A stretch of DNA of 64,000 nucleotides from Rhizophagus clarus (lineage: Eukaryota > Glomeromycota > Glomeromycetes > Glomerales > Glomeraceae): assembly GCA_015698045.1 (NCBI GenBank), contig BLAL01000196.1:1240001-1304000 (forward strand), in the 5' to 3' direction. The notes beneath the pieces are model-generated. The model searched no databases, was not told the origin of the DNA, and saw only the letters and a program-made list of their open reading frames with translations. Position 1 is the stretch's first letter. Each line of letters opens with the position of its first letter. The position numbers and the translations under genes were made by a program. Shown in pieces: positions 36,995-48,073 of the stretch.

Positions 36995-37386
36995 TGTGAA
37001 GTAGTTCGGGAGAAATGAATTATTATTTTATTATGTCAAATTTGCTTTTGCGTGACTTGGACGGATATTACAAATATAATTGATGCTGTATTCATTAGAT
37101 CAAATTTTTATAGTTGTAAAAAACCTTGGCAAAGCTATAGGGGTCTCAACAACCTTGTCAGTTATAGTCATTCACCATGGATCGATGATCTAAAACAATA
37201 TGTGCTAGATATAAATTTACGTGAATTCTACAGTAATAATGATAATAATGAGTAATGTGAAGTAGTTCGGGAGAAATGAATTATTATTTTATTATGTCAA
37301 ATTTGCTTTTGCGTGACTTGGACGGATATTACAAATATAATTGATGCTGTATTCATTAGATCAAATTTTTATAGTTGTAAAAAAAT
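36863..37386 (+). repeat. 271-bp tandem duplication of the Crinkler 3' end
   Basis: The segment starting CCTTGGCAAAGCTATAGGGG at 36863 restarts at 37134 and runs to about 37386 with almost no differences. The unit contains the last 44 codons of exon 3 plus 3' flank. The second copy re-creates the same C-terminal frame (ending at 37255) without a gene in front. Confidence 0.93.
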
Positions 37387-37639
37387 ATGTAATATAGATA
37401 ATTTCTTGTAATAATCTCAATCTGTATTTTATGCTTTGCTGAAATGATGGAAAAATAAAATATTTTTAATGTAGTAATCACATGCAAAATACTTTGTGAC
37501 TATATTATTTTCAGAGATCTACATATACCAGTAATCAAATCTTTGGACACGAGATGATCCGCAATGTAGCAACCAAGCCACAGTTATTATTCTATAAAAG
37601 AACAACATTTTTCACCATGTAAAAATGGCTTCAAGTGGA

Positions 37640-38395
37640 CTGATGCCTCTTTATTAACAAGCGTAAATAATGAAATGCTGAATACTACGGCCATCTAAAA
37701 AATATTAATCGAAAGTATTCAAACTTCAGTGGGGAACAGTGCAATGACAATCTTACAAGAGCTTATTACGTAAGTAGTAGAGATGGTACTACTTCATGAA
37801 AGAAATTTTGCAAAATAATAATAGTAATAATTTATCATTTTGTTAGACGACACGTAACTTATTAGGAGAAAGTATTACACAGAGTTCTCTACGGAATTTC
37901 GGTATTGCTTTCTGCCATATATATTGTCACAAGAAGAGAATCTTCCCGAGGTCGTTGGCGAAGAACGAAGAAGCAACAGGACGAATCTATTACGTAGTTA
38001 TATTTATTAAACGAGGAACTTATTTGCATCACTGAAGGGAAGTAAAACCAGGAGGTCTTGGCTATTTATGCAGAATGCGAAAGCTCCTACCACACGAATA
38101 AGAGAATGAAAGATTTCGATTACCTCTATGGGATTGTCACGACAGGTGAGATTTTTTTGGCCATGGTTGCGTAATGTAAGATGTTACTAACTCTCATCTA
38201 TATTCCATGGATTGGCACTTCATCATGTATGCAAGAGAGGGTTTATTGCACGAAAGCTGATTATCACATTACCCTTACCGAAGACGGTGTGTTCGCCGAG
38301 ATGTTAAAAAGGCTATGGAAATAATCATTGGTTTGTTGATGACTCTCCTGCTAGTAAGAGAACAAGGACAGAAAATTTTATTAAGAAATAGGTTT
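37640..38395 (+). pseudogene. Decayed relative of the SAM-nuclease gene (3' half)
   Basis: Pieces match the gene at 29940-31075. ELICITEGK is followed by TAA where the relative has CAA/CAG (Gln), then NQ. FDYLYGIVTTG and KKAMEIIIGLL follow in the order of its last exon. GTAAGT and TTAG words mark former introns. The 3' UTR motif copy 4 follows. The SAM domain is not visible. Confidence 0.65.
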
Positions 38396-38416
38396 CACTC
38401 ACCCTTGTACGTTTAA

Positions 38417-38466
38417 TAGACATCATGTACTATGGGCTACGTCCTGAACTTTGTATTTATTTTTCA
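38417..38466 (+). repeat. Conserved 3' UTR motif, copy 4
   Basis: CATCATGTACTATGGGCTAC followed by GTCCTGAACTTTGTATTTATTTTT. It is almost identical to copy 1 although the coding parts have diverged far more. Confidence 0.8.
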
Positions 38467-38768
38467 TTGCTCGCATGTATAGGAAGAATCTTCACACTTA
38501 TCACCTGATATCGCACTTTTTTATATGAAGTATTGTAAAGTATGATTATCATACATATTAAAATAAATAATAAAGTTTCTGCCTAGTGTTTTTTTAATCA
38601 ATGTATGCTACATGCGAGATGGTGTATGATTTGCGATGAGTCTGTATAAATTTGAAACGTGATATTCATTAGTATAAGTTGATAAAGAATCATTATAAAT
38701 TGCCAAAACAGCTATAAATCAATAAAATCAGTGAAATTGCTACTATATAAATTGCTACACCTGTAAAA

Positions 38769-39968
38769 ATGGTTAAAACTAACTATTCTGGTTTAAATCC
38801 TGTAGTAGTGCAGGCGTTGAACAATCTGCAATATAGGTATAGTTATGAAACGCCAGAAATGTGGTGTTCCCGTATTTGTTATCCATTTAAGACACTTCTT
38901 GAAAATAACCCAAAATACTTCCCCAAGAATGGATTTATTCAAATGATTGAAAGAGTATATATAGATGGGGATTTTAAAGCTGGGGGACGCTCATTTCATA
39001 TTTATTGCACTGTATGCGACTCCTTAGTAATTATCTGTGAAAATACCATCGAATGTGGCAATGATCATCTGAAGAAATGTATTACTAAAACCGCTAAAAT
39101 GCATTCTAATCCTGTACGAAAGAATATGAAAAAAGGAGGAGCGTTAAGCCGAAAGAGTGTATCATCGCTCAGTTCTGATGAAGTTGATAAGATTTATCAA
39201 ACATATTGGGTTATGTACAGTAAAGGTTTAGCTCATTATAGTTATGATTATTCATATGAAGGTAGGAAAAGGATTGTAAATCGTTTAATCAATAGTGCAA
39301 AAGTTATCCAACGGGCTTGGAGAGTTTTCAAGTTGAGACCTGAAACTTGGGCAAAACGAGTTTGGAATATGGTGAGAAATGATGGTACTCCTGACGAGAA
39401 GAAGTTTCTAGGTATAACTCCTCGCAAAATAAGAGTTCCTGATGATCGATATATAGACTATATATGGAATCCCAGTTATCTTCTAGCGGGAATTAATTAT
39501 GGAGATAGAATTCAAGCTAAAGATATGCCTGCACATTTTCAGACTCTTCCTATATTATATGATCATTATACTTCACAAAGCTGGGCAGAAAAAAAAAGAG
39601 AACAGTTATGGAGACGATTAAATAATGTAGCATACATAGTTGCTTTTATAGAATTACATCTGCAAGGCTATAGAATCGTTGAATATAGTGGTTGGTCTTA
39701 TATGTTAAAGTGGCTATCAAATCCTGAATATTACCACGTTGACAAATATCTAAATAATGGCAATGTGAACTTTGTTAGAAGTTCAGAATATGCACAATAT
39801 AAGTGTAAATTGGCAGGCAAACAATATCCATGCGATTCTCTAAAAATCAACTATTTTAAATCTGGATATATTACTATCGAAGGAAAGTCTAATAGAATAG
39901 ATTTCTCAGATTTTAACAATAATTGTGAGTATGTGCAACGAATTTTCCGAACTATAGATTCTTATTAA
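38769..39968 (+). CDS. 399-residue IQ-motif-like protein, lineage-specific family
   Basis: Intact. The centre has an IQ-like helix (AKVIQRAWRVFKLRPETWAK) that might bind calmodulin or a related light chain. A block beginning VWNMVRNDGTPDEKKFLG follows, and a C-terminal domain with GWSYMLKWLSNPEYY, FVRSSEYAQYKC and ENCEYV-type sequence. The N-terminus has Cys/His residues (YCTVCDSL, ENTIECGNDH) that could bind zinc. A TATATAAATT box lies about 25 bp upstream. A damaged paralogue follows at 40134. I regard it as a Rhizophagus-type expanded family of unknown function. Confidence 0.75.
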   Translation: MVKTNYSGLNPVVVQALNNLQYRYSYETPEMWCSRICYPFKTLLENNPKYFPKNGFIQMIERVYIDGDFKAGGRSFHIYCTVCDSLVIICENTIECGNDHLKKCITKTAKMHSNPVRKNMKKGGALSRKSVSSLSSDEVDKIYQTYWVMYSKGLAHYSYDYSYEGRKRIVNRLINSAKVIQRAWRVFKLRPETWAKRVWNMVRNDGTPDEKKFLGITPRKIRVPDDRYIDYIWNPSYLLAGINYGDRIQAKDMPAHFQTLPILYDHYTSQSWAEKKREQLWRRLNNVAYIVAFIELHLQGYRIVEYSGWSYMLKWLSNPEYYHVDKYLNNGNVNFVRSSEYAQYKCKLAGKQYPCDSLKINYFKSGYITIEGKSNRIDFSDFNNNCEYVQRIFRTIDSY

Positions 39969-40133
39969 AATAGTATGTATAATTATTATAATAATACAAT
40001 AAAACAATTTATTTTTTTGCGAAATGAATAGCTATATAATCTGCATGCATGATCGCCTAGTATAATTGGCCAAAGGCGCTATGCATGAAGAAAAACCTGA
40101 TTTGCCTATTCCAGGATTGATCCCTCCAATATA

Positions 40134-40817
40134 TTGTATAACTATTTTAGTGAACTATCTATGAAGCGGTCTTGGGGATTCTTGATTGCGAAACAATATA
40201 ACTATCAGTTTGAAAATTTCTATGCAACTGTTATCCAGCAAGCTTACAGGAATTACAAGAAAAGACCTGAATCTTTGGCAAAACGAATTTGGGAGGTGGT
40301 GAGGAACGATGGTACTCCTGACAATATGAAGTTTTTAGGTATGGTTCCTCGTGGTAAAACATATTATTTCATTAATGGAAAACTAATAGAATCTAATTAT
40401 GTGGCTGACCAATTTTATGTAGAAAATCAGCATAACATTTATTTTACTACTACTTGGATATATGAGAAGAGAGTCCAATTATGGGGATGATTAGCTATTG
40501 TGACACACATACTTGTTAGGAAATTATTGTATAAGCAAGGCTATATGGTTGTTAGAGGTGCATATTGGCTTAACATCTTAAAATGGCCACGGGATCCCAA
40601 ATATTATAGTATTCATAGAAAATATAATTATAGATACCTCATCAGAATTTCAGAATGTGAGGCATATAAGAGTAAATCATCAGGAATGGAAAAACCTATA
40701 TGCGATTCGCCATTAAAATACAGATATCGTATTAATGGGAAAGATATTACCGTAAATTTCTCAGATTTGGATGATAATTGTGAGTTTGTACGCCGAATTT
40801 TCCAGATCAGTCCTTGA
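40134..40817 (+). pseudogene. Paralogue of the IQ-motif-like protein, 5' truncated with one TGA
   Basis: It starts near the IQ-like helix (TVIQQAYRNYKKRPESLAK) and follows the 38769 gene to its end. TGA 40488-40490 aligns with CGA in the neighbour (LWRRLNN versus LWG-stop-LA), a direct nucleotide comparison showing C-to-T change at a CpG. After the stop the same frame stays open to 40817. The N-terminal 170 residues of the relative are missing. Confidence 0.75.
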
Positions 40818-41400
40818 TCCAGATCCCGAATAATATCTGAATAAAATACAGTTGTATGCATGACACAATAAACACGTTTTTGATCCTCGTTAAAGTATAT
40901 ATATGATGTAATAGGTGATACACCGCAAATCATCTGTAACTCTGTGTGACTGCTTGTGCGACAAATTAATTTTCACACATAAGAAATCGATCCTCAAAAT
41001 ATTTCAAATTTTTTTCCTATCTATCTGAATAGCATTTATTTATGAGTTTATTTCCTTCAGAGCTACAGGCTATTCCTACTAGATTCCGACCAGAGTATAT
41101 TTATATAATGTTACTAGGCCTTTATTACTGAGCGGTCGAGCAAGTGAAATAAAAAAAGTTCGTATATGCATATTCCCCAACGCCTTTGTAATGTTGAGAT
41201 CTACAATGCACATTCCGCATGTCTTACTCTTAAACATAAAATTTTGGCGTAAAGTGCCTCACATATTTCTCCTATCTCTTCCCCAAACATTGAATGTGAA
41301 TTAAGAGAGACATGAAATGGAATCATTTAAAAGGGCAAGTATACGAAATTTTAGTTTGGGTCGCTAAGATATTTTATTGGACTACTGACGAATTTTTATT
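40818..41400. other. Spacer, no gene seen
   Basis: It holds a short copy of the dispersed intergenic repeat (about 40940-40975, GACTGCTTGTGCGACAAATT). No open frame I would support. Confidence 0.4.
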
Positions 41401-41817
41401 ATGGCAAATTTAGTAGCTAAAATTGAAACTCTTTTGTTAGAAGGACCTTTTGACGCTATATACTCTGCTACTGTTATATATCATGCAATGAACAAAAATA
41501 ATTTACCTCCATACGAACACGTTAGAAGGATAGTAGAATGAGCGGTTAGGCCATCGTTAACAAAGATAGAAGATTCTGAACGAAAATTAAAGGTTTTGGA
41601 GATTTTACCAGAGGTTAGTAATAATAGATGAATTTATGATATATAAACTGCTTTGACTGATGAAACTACGACAGCTATAACAGACATAGTTTTGGTATGT
41701 TATTGCTGAAGGTCGGGGGATGCCAGTCCGGAAGAGCGATGTTATTAGGAAATTCCTTCAGATGTCGAGGATTTCTGCTACCCCCTGGCTGTGCGTGACT
41801 ATTCTTGCCATTGATTA
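41401..41817 (+). pseudogene. N-terminal fragment of a nuclease-like multi-exon family
   Basis: ATG 41401 opens a helical frame (MANLVAKIETLLLEGPFDAI) interrupted by TGA 41539-41541 at an expected Trp. It continues with LKVLEILPEVSNNR and further stops. A GGGGGATGCCAGTCCGGAAG block follows and ends with CCTGGCTGTGCGTGAC, which may be a variant of the dispersed intergenic repeat. Its relation to the next gene is inferred from order. Confidence 0.45.
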
Positions 41818-41912
41818 AAATATCTGATAATGCACGTGCAAAATATTATCTGCATCTATTACATTTACGTGATCACTAATATATACCGGTATTTGATATA
41901 AACCTGTCGTAG

Positions 41913-43495
41913 ATGGAAAGTGGATACAAAAGTGTTGTAGGATTAAACACAATAAAGGCGCTGAATATGGTATGGGATATTATAATATTAGAACATGTTT
42001 CACACAGACTAATCAGCTTTTAGAAAAAAGATTCGACACCTGATAATACAAGAGAAGAAATAGGTCAGAATATTGATTTATTAAAAGAAAAGCTTAATGT
42101 ATGTATCATACTATTTTATTATCATTCTTATATACTTCAGAGCTTATAAAGTGCTTTGTTTTAATAGCATCCAATGATTGAAGATGATGTATCTCTCTAC
42201 GACGCTCTTAAGAAAAAGGTTAATAACATCAACATCTCACAATTTACATGGCAAGATCCGGAGGTGAGTATGGTTCTTAGCGATAATTCAGAAATGATAA
42301 ATACTTTAAAGCGCAGGCAGAAGCGTGTCTTTATGGTAAGAAATTATTGTATATTCGATATAATTATGTCCAGTGATGGGAAAAAATGTCTGAGAATAAT
42401 CTTTCCTGGCTAGTTATGCCTAACTGATCCACAAGAGAGTGTCTGAGCGAATTTTTTCAACACTGATTATGTCAACTCAATTTTTCCCAAACTAGGAACC
42501 GTGTGAGAAAATGAAATGTGATCTCCCTATTTCGGTTGTGGCTAAGTGTAATTCGTTTGTTAAGAATTTTAACGAATCAGTTATTTCAAGAATGACTGGA
42601 AATATTTTACATGATAAATCTTGGAAAGAGAATGAATTTGATCTAATAAAAGTTGCGGAACATATTTTAGTTGTGCTATAAGTACTTTCACCGTTTTTTG
42701 TGTAAATAATCATAATATTTCCAACATATCCTTTTTTACTAGTGGCGAGATATAGAGTAATCCAGCATTTGCTACAAGTACATCCCTCAGTGAACAAAGC
42801 GAAGGGACCTACGTTACAGATGTTGTAGTTCCATTACTTCGAGCAAGTCTGGTGAATCTTCCAAATGGATATATCTGCTTAAGCACGTAAGTGAAAAAAC
42901 TGACAAGATCATGTGAGATACAAAACACTTATATAATTTATTTCTGTTATATTACAGGGCTGAGCGTCAAAGTTTGGCGAGCAAGGCTCGAAGAAATCAA
43001 GGAGTAATCGAAGAGCGGATGGGAAAGAAGCCTGATGTCATGGGATTGATAAAACAGGATGATAAAATTTTTGAATTAATTTATACCAAATCTTCACGTA
43101 TCATTTGTAGTGAAACTAAAAAAGATGATGACGACATGAAGTTATGGAGAGAGACGTTGGATGGAGCTAGTTTTATCAGTGCCTTGTGTAGGCCAACTGG
43201 TAATCAATTTGGCATTGTAGGGATTCAAGTTGCTGGTTCAGTTATATACTTAAATGCTCTCGTAAAAGATTTGGCAGGCATACCACGATATTTTCATGTT
43301 GATCATGCAGAAATCCCTCTATCACCAAGTAATATATCGCGAGTTAAGTCTCTCATGCGTATTCTTTTAATTTTGAGAAATATTATGATCGTAAATAAGA
43401 GTCTACTAATGCAGGCATTAGAACAAGCCACCTCTCATCCGCCCCGAAATGTTAACCCAAGTCCTACTGTCTCCACGCCTCCATATAACAAATAG
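41913..43495 (+). CDS. Multi-exon PD-(D/E)XK-like nuclease family protein (Rhizophagus-type)
   Basis: Several short exons with GT-AG introns can be traced: MESGYKSVVGLNTIKAL..., a TPDNTREEIGQNI exon, an exon after TTTTAATAG at about 42169, then CDLPISVVAKCNSFVKNF and SNPAFATSTSLSEQSEGTYV. The best-supported intron is GTAAGT (about 42887) to TTACAG (42957). The last exon reads to 43495, with KKPDVMGLIKQDDKIFELIY, a pattern reminiscent of a PD-(D/E)XK core. The acidic residue usual in the E-x-K position reads Lys (IYTKSSR), so catalysis may be lost. The last domain (FGIVGIQVAGSVIYLNALVK) is intact. One stop after HILVVL suggests that the middle is damaged or mis-spliced. Confidence 0.5.
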
Positions 43496-43639
43496 TTAGT
43501 ATAAAGATTGTTCGTGTATTTTAGTATAGAAACATTGTATATTTTTCCTATATCAATAAAGTGCCCTGGTGGCCGATTATTTTTACATATTCATCTATAT
43601 TTTTTGAATATTAAGATACTAATGCTACATTACGCAAGC

Positions 43640-43832
43640 ATGCAATCTGAAATAGATGGTCTTAGTGAGACTGATTTGTTGAAACAATGTATTAGTGAGC
43701 TTAATTAAGGCCGAGAACAATAAAATTATGGCCGAGAATGATGAGCTCAAGGTCAGAGTTGCGAAATTGGAAGATATGCAAACACAGAATGAATTAATAA
43801 AAAATTTGCTATCTGTATCACGAAAGACATGA
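43640..43832 (+). pseudogene. 5' fragment of a coiled-coil family gene
   Basis: ATG 43640 begins MQSEIDGLSETDLLKQCISE. After a frame change at about 43703 it continues with ENDELKVRVAKLEDMQTQ. The sequence matches the style of the N-terminal coiled coil of the 31314 gene but ends after 60 codons. Confidence 0.55.
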
Positions 43833-44231
43833 TCATGTATTAATTTGGTGAAATTTCAGCTGGGCATCCCTGCCAAAATGATCTTTTCTTGTTAACCAAT
43901 GATCAGATGTCATGTGGATTTTTGATCATGTCACAGTTTTCTAGCAGATCTCTCGCGATATTGACGCGTATGACTATATTCTTGTATAATTTCTGAATGT
44001 GTAAAATTCTTAAAATTTTTCTTATAAAATTTCTGAATCCATAAAATTCTCAAAATTTTTTATTAGTTACCTGTGGTAACAATGACTGGTATACTAACAG
44101 CATTTTTTCACGTATATTACTCAAAGCAACTTAACCAGCTTCCTTGTTCTATCAAAATAGATACATGGTGACGTCTTACTTTACGAAAACATCTATTATC
44201 GATAGAACAGGCAAGTAGTATCCATCCCGAA

Positions 44232-44825
44232 GTGGAAGATTTGTTAAATAAGGCGGTTGGAAATTATATTAAGCAAAAAGAGCGTCAGAAGATGAAGCCT
44301 ATTACTAGCGATTGTGAAACTTCGTTAAGACGAGAAAATGAGGAGTTGTGTATATCAAAACAGGCATTGGAAAAAAAGATTGAAGAGCTTCTCAATTTGC
44401 AAGAGCAGTATACGTCTCGTGAGGTAGCCATGACCAGGTCTTTGGAGGAGAGTGGTGAGAAAGTCGCCCAATTATCAGATTTGATAGCTTTCTTCAAAAG
44501 TATAATTCTTGATACGAAAAAAGCTATTGCATCAGCCGAAAAATCCATTGACCTATTAGAGAATAAATGCCGGCATCAAGAGGATATTATTTCTGCTAAG
44601 GACAGGAAAATTATCGCTCTTGTTGATCAGATCCTTTCTAAAATGGAGCATAGTGATGTGACTATAGAACCGGAAATATATTCTAGCACTCATGAAAGGA
44701 AATTATGGGCGAAAAGGCGTAGTAAATCTGAATATGATTTAGAAACCCGAAAAAATATATATTTTGACCCGCGCATTCACATAGTCTATGATCAAGATTC
44801 AATATCATTTTTTTCGATTCTCTAA
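44232..44825 (+). CDS. Coiled-coil protein, 197 residues
   Basis: An open frame with a long coiled coil (about residues 25-150, e.g. RRENEELCISKQALEKKIEE) and a basic C-terminal region with KLWAKRRSKSEYDLETRK. No membrane segment. It sits 70 bp before the Gag-like polyprotein gene in the same orientation. The true start may be further upstream, where no in-frame ATG was obvious. The function is unknown; a structural or assembly role is only a guess from position. Confidence 0.6.
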   Translation: MEDLLNKAVGNYIKQKERQKMKPITSDCETSLRRENEELCISKQALEKKIEELLNLQEQYTSREVAMTRSLEESGEKVAQLSDLIAFFKSIILDTKKAIASAEKSIDLLENKCRHQEDIISAKDRKIIALVDQILSKMEHSDVTIEPEIYSSTHERKLWAKRRSKSEYDLETRKNIYFDPRIHIVYDQDSISFFSIL

Positions 44826-44893
44826 GCCTCATCAGAATCTATCACAATATGCGGTTTACTCATTCCGTTTCTCTTTTATAGTCACAAAAAAGA

Positions 44894-47800
44894 ATGGCAT
44901 TTCGGAGGCCTCATCCAAGACAGAGAAGAACATGCGAAGAATATAAAGCCGAGTTGGAGGAGGATAATCATCAGCTTCAGGAAGCATTACAATCAGAGGT
45001 TGATACTAATCGCCAGAATGAGAGACGAATTAATCAGTTGGAGCGAGATTATTCCCGGTGTGAGCAAGAAATTCAAGATCTCAATAGGGAGATAGAGCTT
45101 CTTGAAAATGCTTTGAAAGAAGAAATAGTAGAGTTGAAGTCTGAAATTTCCAGCCTAAAAAGTCAGCTATATCAAGCTAAGAAAGATGTACGAGATAAGG
45201 TAAAGGTTATTACTGATCTAGAAAAGCGCTTGAAAGAATCTGAAAAGCAAGTTGATAGACTATGATGCCAGATCCGAAGTATCTCATCACGGAAAAATTC
45301 ACCTGAACGAGAGAATTCTCCAGACTTGTATAATTCTGATGATAATATGGCCACAATTACAGAGCTAGCAAACGCTATAGATGGTTATGTGGATAATAAA
45401 GTGATGGGTAGGGATATTCTTATAGACCAAATAAAAAGGGCAACAAGGCAAATTCACCGGAAAGAGAATAATTTGCATCAGGATTTAACCTGTGAGCAAT
45501 GAAGGCGTTATGATGCAGAGGCAGAGCATGATAATGAAATTATACAAAGACAAAATGCTGAAGGAGTGGAACAAAGGGCTATTGCTGACCTTCATCAGTT
45601 GCGAACCAATGCTCAGCAATATCAAACTAATGCTCAAAACCAGGTGAATAGAATGATAGGTAATATAGCAAGAAAGCACACCCATATAGGTGTGCTGGTA
45701 CAAGAAAAATTTGCCTTACAATTATTATATCAGCGAAATGCCCACCATCTACAGCGAAGTAGATGGGATATAGGTTTATTAGAGTATAATCAGGATATGC
45801 TTTATGGGCGATATGAGAAATGGAAAAATAAGACTCGAACAGAACGTCAAAATATTTTAAATTTGCAGGCACAAATTTTGGCGCTTCAGAATAATCCACC
45901 AAATCAAATAAACATGGCAGGAATACCTCATCCATATTTTGACTGGAATAATAGTATCCCAGATTTTCTTGCGCAACTTAGACTAGACTTGCAAAATCGG
46001 GGAATAGATCTAGCAGGTGCAGGGGCCAATGGAAGAGCTCAGGCATTAGGGCATTTAAGAGCATGTATGAGAGAAAGGACCTTAGAATGGTTCGATGAAG
46101 AGATTACTACAAAAACAAATTGGGAACTAACTAATCTGATCGATGGTACAGGTCAAGCCAATTTGGTTGCAGTAAATGGGCGTACAGCGCTTCAGATAGG
46201 TGCTGATGGATTAAATGAGGCAGTCGGACAACCTGGAAATGCAATAGTCAAATTAAGAGCTGTAGAAGACCCTTGGAATGAAGATTGGCGTGTGGCAGGA
46301 GGTCGTCCTACTAACCTTCCAGTAAATGCACCAAATGCTGATAATGGTACTACTGTAGTTATACCTGACATTCGATTTGGTCAAGCTGTATGGTAGTTAA
46401 AAACTCGTTTCCCTACAGTGGAAGAGGAGCTTCGGGATATGATGTATGGAACAATCAAAAAGGGAGACATGACTATAGATGAATTATATAGAAAAATATT
46501 GCGAATAGGTAGACGAGCTAACTATAGACCTGAAGAATTACGTAGAAAGTTCTTAGATGCTCTTCCATTTCCATGGCTTGAAAAAGCTGAGGATATTGGT
46601 GAACATTTGCCATTGGATGAATTAGCTAAAAAGCTTTATAAAATAGAATTATGCCGAATAGCAAGACATAAAAGAGATAGGATGCCTGATCCGTTAGTAT
46701 CTCAACGAGCATCTCGAGAAATATATGAACCCTCGCCTGTTTCAGCCTCGCAACAGCAAGGAATTTCTTTAGAAGATATGCAAAAAGCAATTCAAAATGC
46801 ACTGGTACAGCAAAAAACTGAATACCAGTCTTTACTAGAAAAGCAAAAATCTGATTTTCAATCGCAAATGGCTCAGCAAGTATCTACCCCACAAACTGTT
46901 GAATCAGTTAGACAGCCTAGAGGTCCACCATCTTCATTGAAAACAGAGGAAGGTCTCAAGAATTATTATGTAGCCGAATATTTAAAAGAAGTAGGTCTAC
47001 TTAATAATTCTGCTAGAATTGATAGGTTGGAAGAAGGGATAGATGAAACTCGTGATGCTGTAAATCAACTAACAAATCAATTCAAGAAACTAAGTATACG
47101 TAAATGCGATATTTGTGGAGAAACGGGTCATAGCAAAGGAAGTTGTCCTAATAAGCAGATTGCGCGATCTAATTTAAATCGGTCTTATTTTAAGCCTCTC
47201 ATACCTATAGATTATCAAAATACGCCTTCAAATTCTGATAATGAGGAAGATGGTTATGATAAAGTAGACAATACGTGGTATTATGCACCAGAAAAAAAAA
47301 CAGTCGCTAGTAAATAAAAGCTTACATGGTGATTCTGCTATCCCTTCTTCTGATCTAGTAACTAGCCAACCTGAAACATACGATCAGCTGTTGCCAAAGC
47401 TTTCACCAGCAATGCGAAAGATGTACCAGTCTAGAAAGGCTCAGGAGAAAGAATCGAAGACAGATGAGTGGTTTTCATCTTTATAATATCTGAATGCTAA
47501 TATAAATGATTTAACAATCTCTAATTCTTTTTTAGATAGCGCGAGTGAATTTGGAGTAGTAAATGATGCAACAATTAATGCTCTTGAATGGAAACCTGAC
47601 AAGCCATCTGACTTCACTATAAAGGGTAACTCCAAATATATAACTGAATCATTGGGATGGTATATGGATGCACCAATTAGTGTAAAGGATAAGGATGGTA
47701 AGACTGTCACAGCTACTGGAAATTTTGCTCATATTGATAATGGTGAACCTGAACCAATGCTATATATAGGTATGACATAGATTCGAAAGGTTCAAGGTAT

Positions 47801-48073
47801 TCTTATCCAATTTCGCATGAAGTTACATGGGAAGACTTACACTATCCCGACATATAGCAAGGCTCCAGTAGCTATGGATCCGCCAAAAGAGGATCAGGAC
47901 CAAGTATCTATCGATTCTTCTAACCCGACTAGTGAGGAGGACTTAAAAAAAAGTGTGAAGAGCTTGAAGAGCGACTAATAAAAACTGAGAGATGGCTTGA
48001 CATGGCATTAAATGCAGGTAATATTCTTGCAGAAAAATGTTTACGACTTATGGAGAATAGATCAGATGCATGA
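44894..48073 (+). pseudogene. Gag-like polyprotein with zinc knuckle and retropepsin-like domain, decayed
   Basis: One reading path of about 1060 codons. The N-terminal coiled coil (about 1-125) is Arg/Glu-rich. A long helical region leads to a Gag/capsid-like segment (FDWNNSIPDFLAQL, ALGHLRACMRERTLEWF, ELRRKFLDALPFPWL). Then a CCHC zinc knuckle, CDICGETGHSKGSC (47105-47146), a retropepsin-like domain with active-site word DSASEFG (from 47535) and a C-terminal coiled coil. No reverse transcriptase or RNase H follows. Breaks: TGA 45263, TGA 45500, TAG 46394, one extra A in the 9-A run at 47291-47299, TAA 47484, TAG 47778, and a missing A near 47951. The end overlaps the converging gene by 26 bp. 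Retro-derived Gag genes have this layout; here it may serve as a particle protein. Confidence 0.65.

Noticed and set aside
47285-47305. Programmed Gag-protease frameshift at the A-run
   Set aside because: The downstream frame requires a +1 shift, whereas A-run slippage in retro-elements is normally -1. The same kind of single-base homopolymer change occurs in non-Gag genes here, so mutation or assembly error is simpler.
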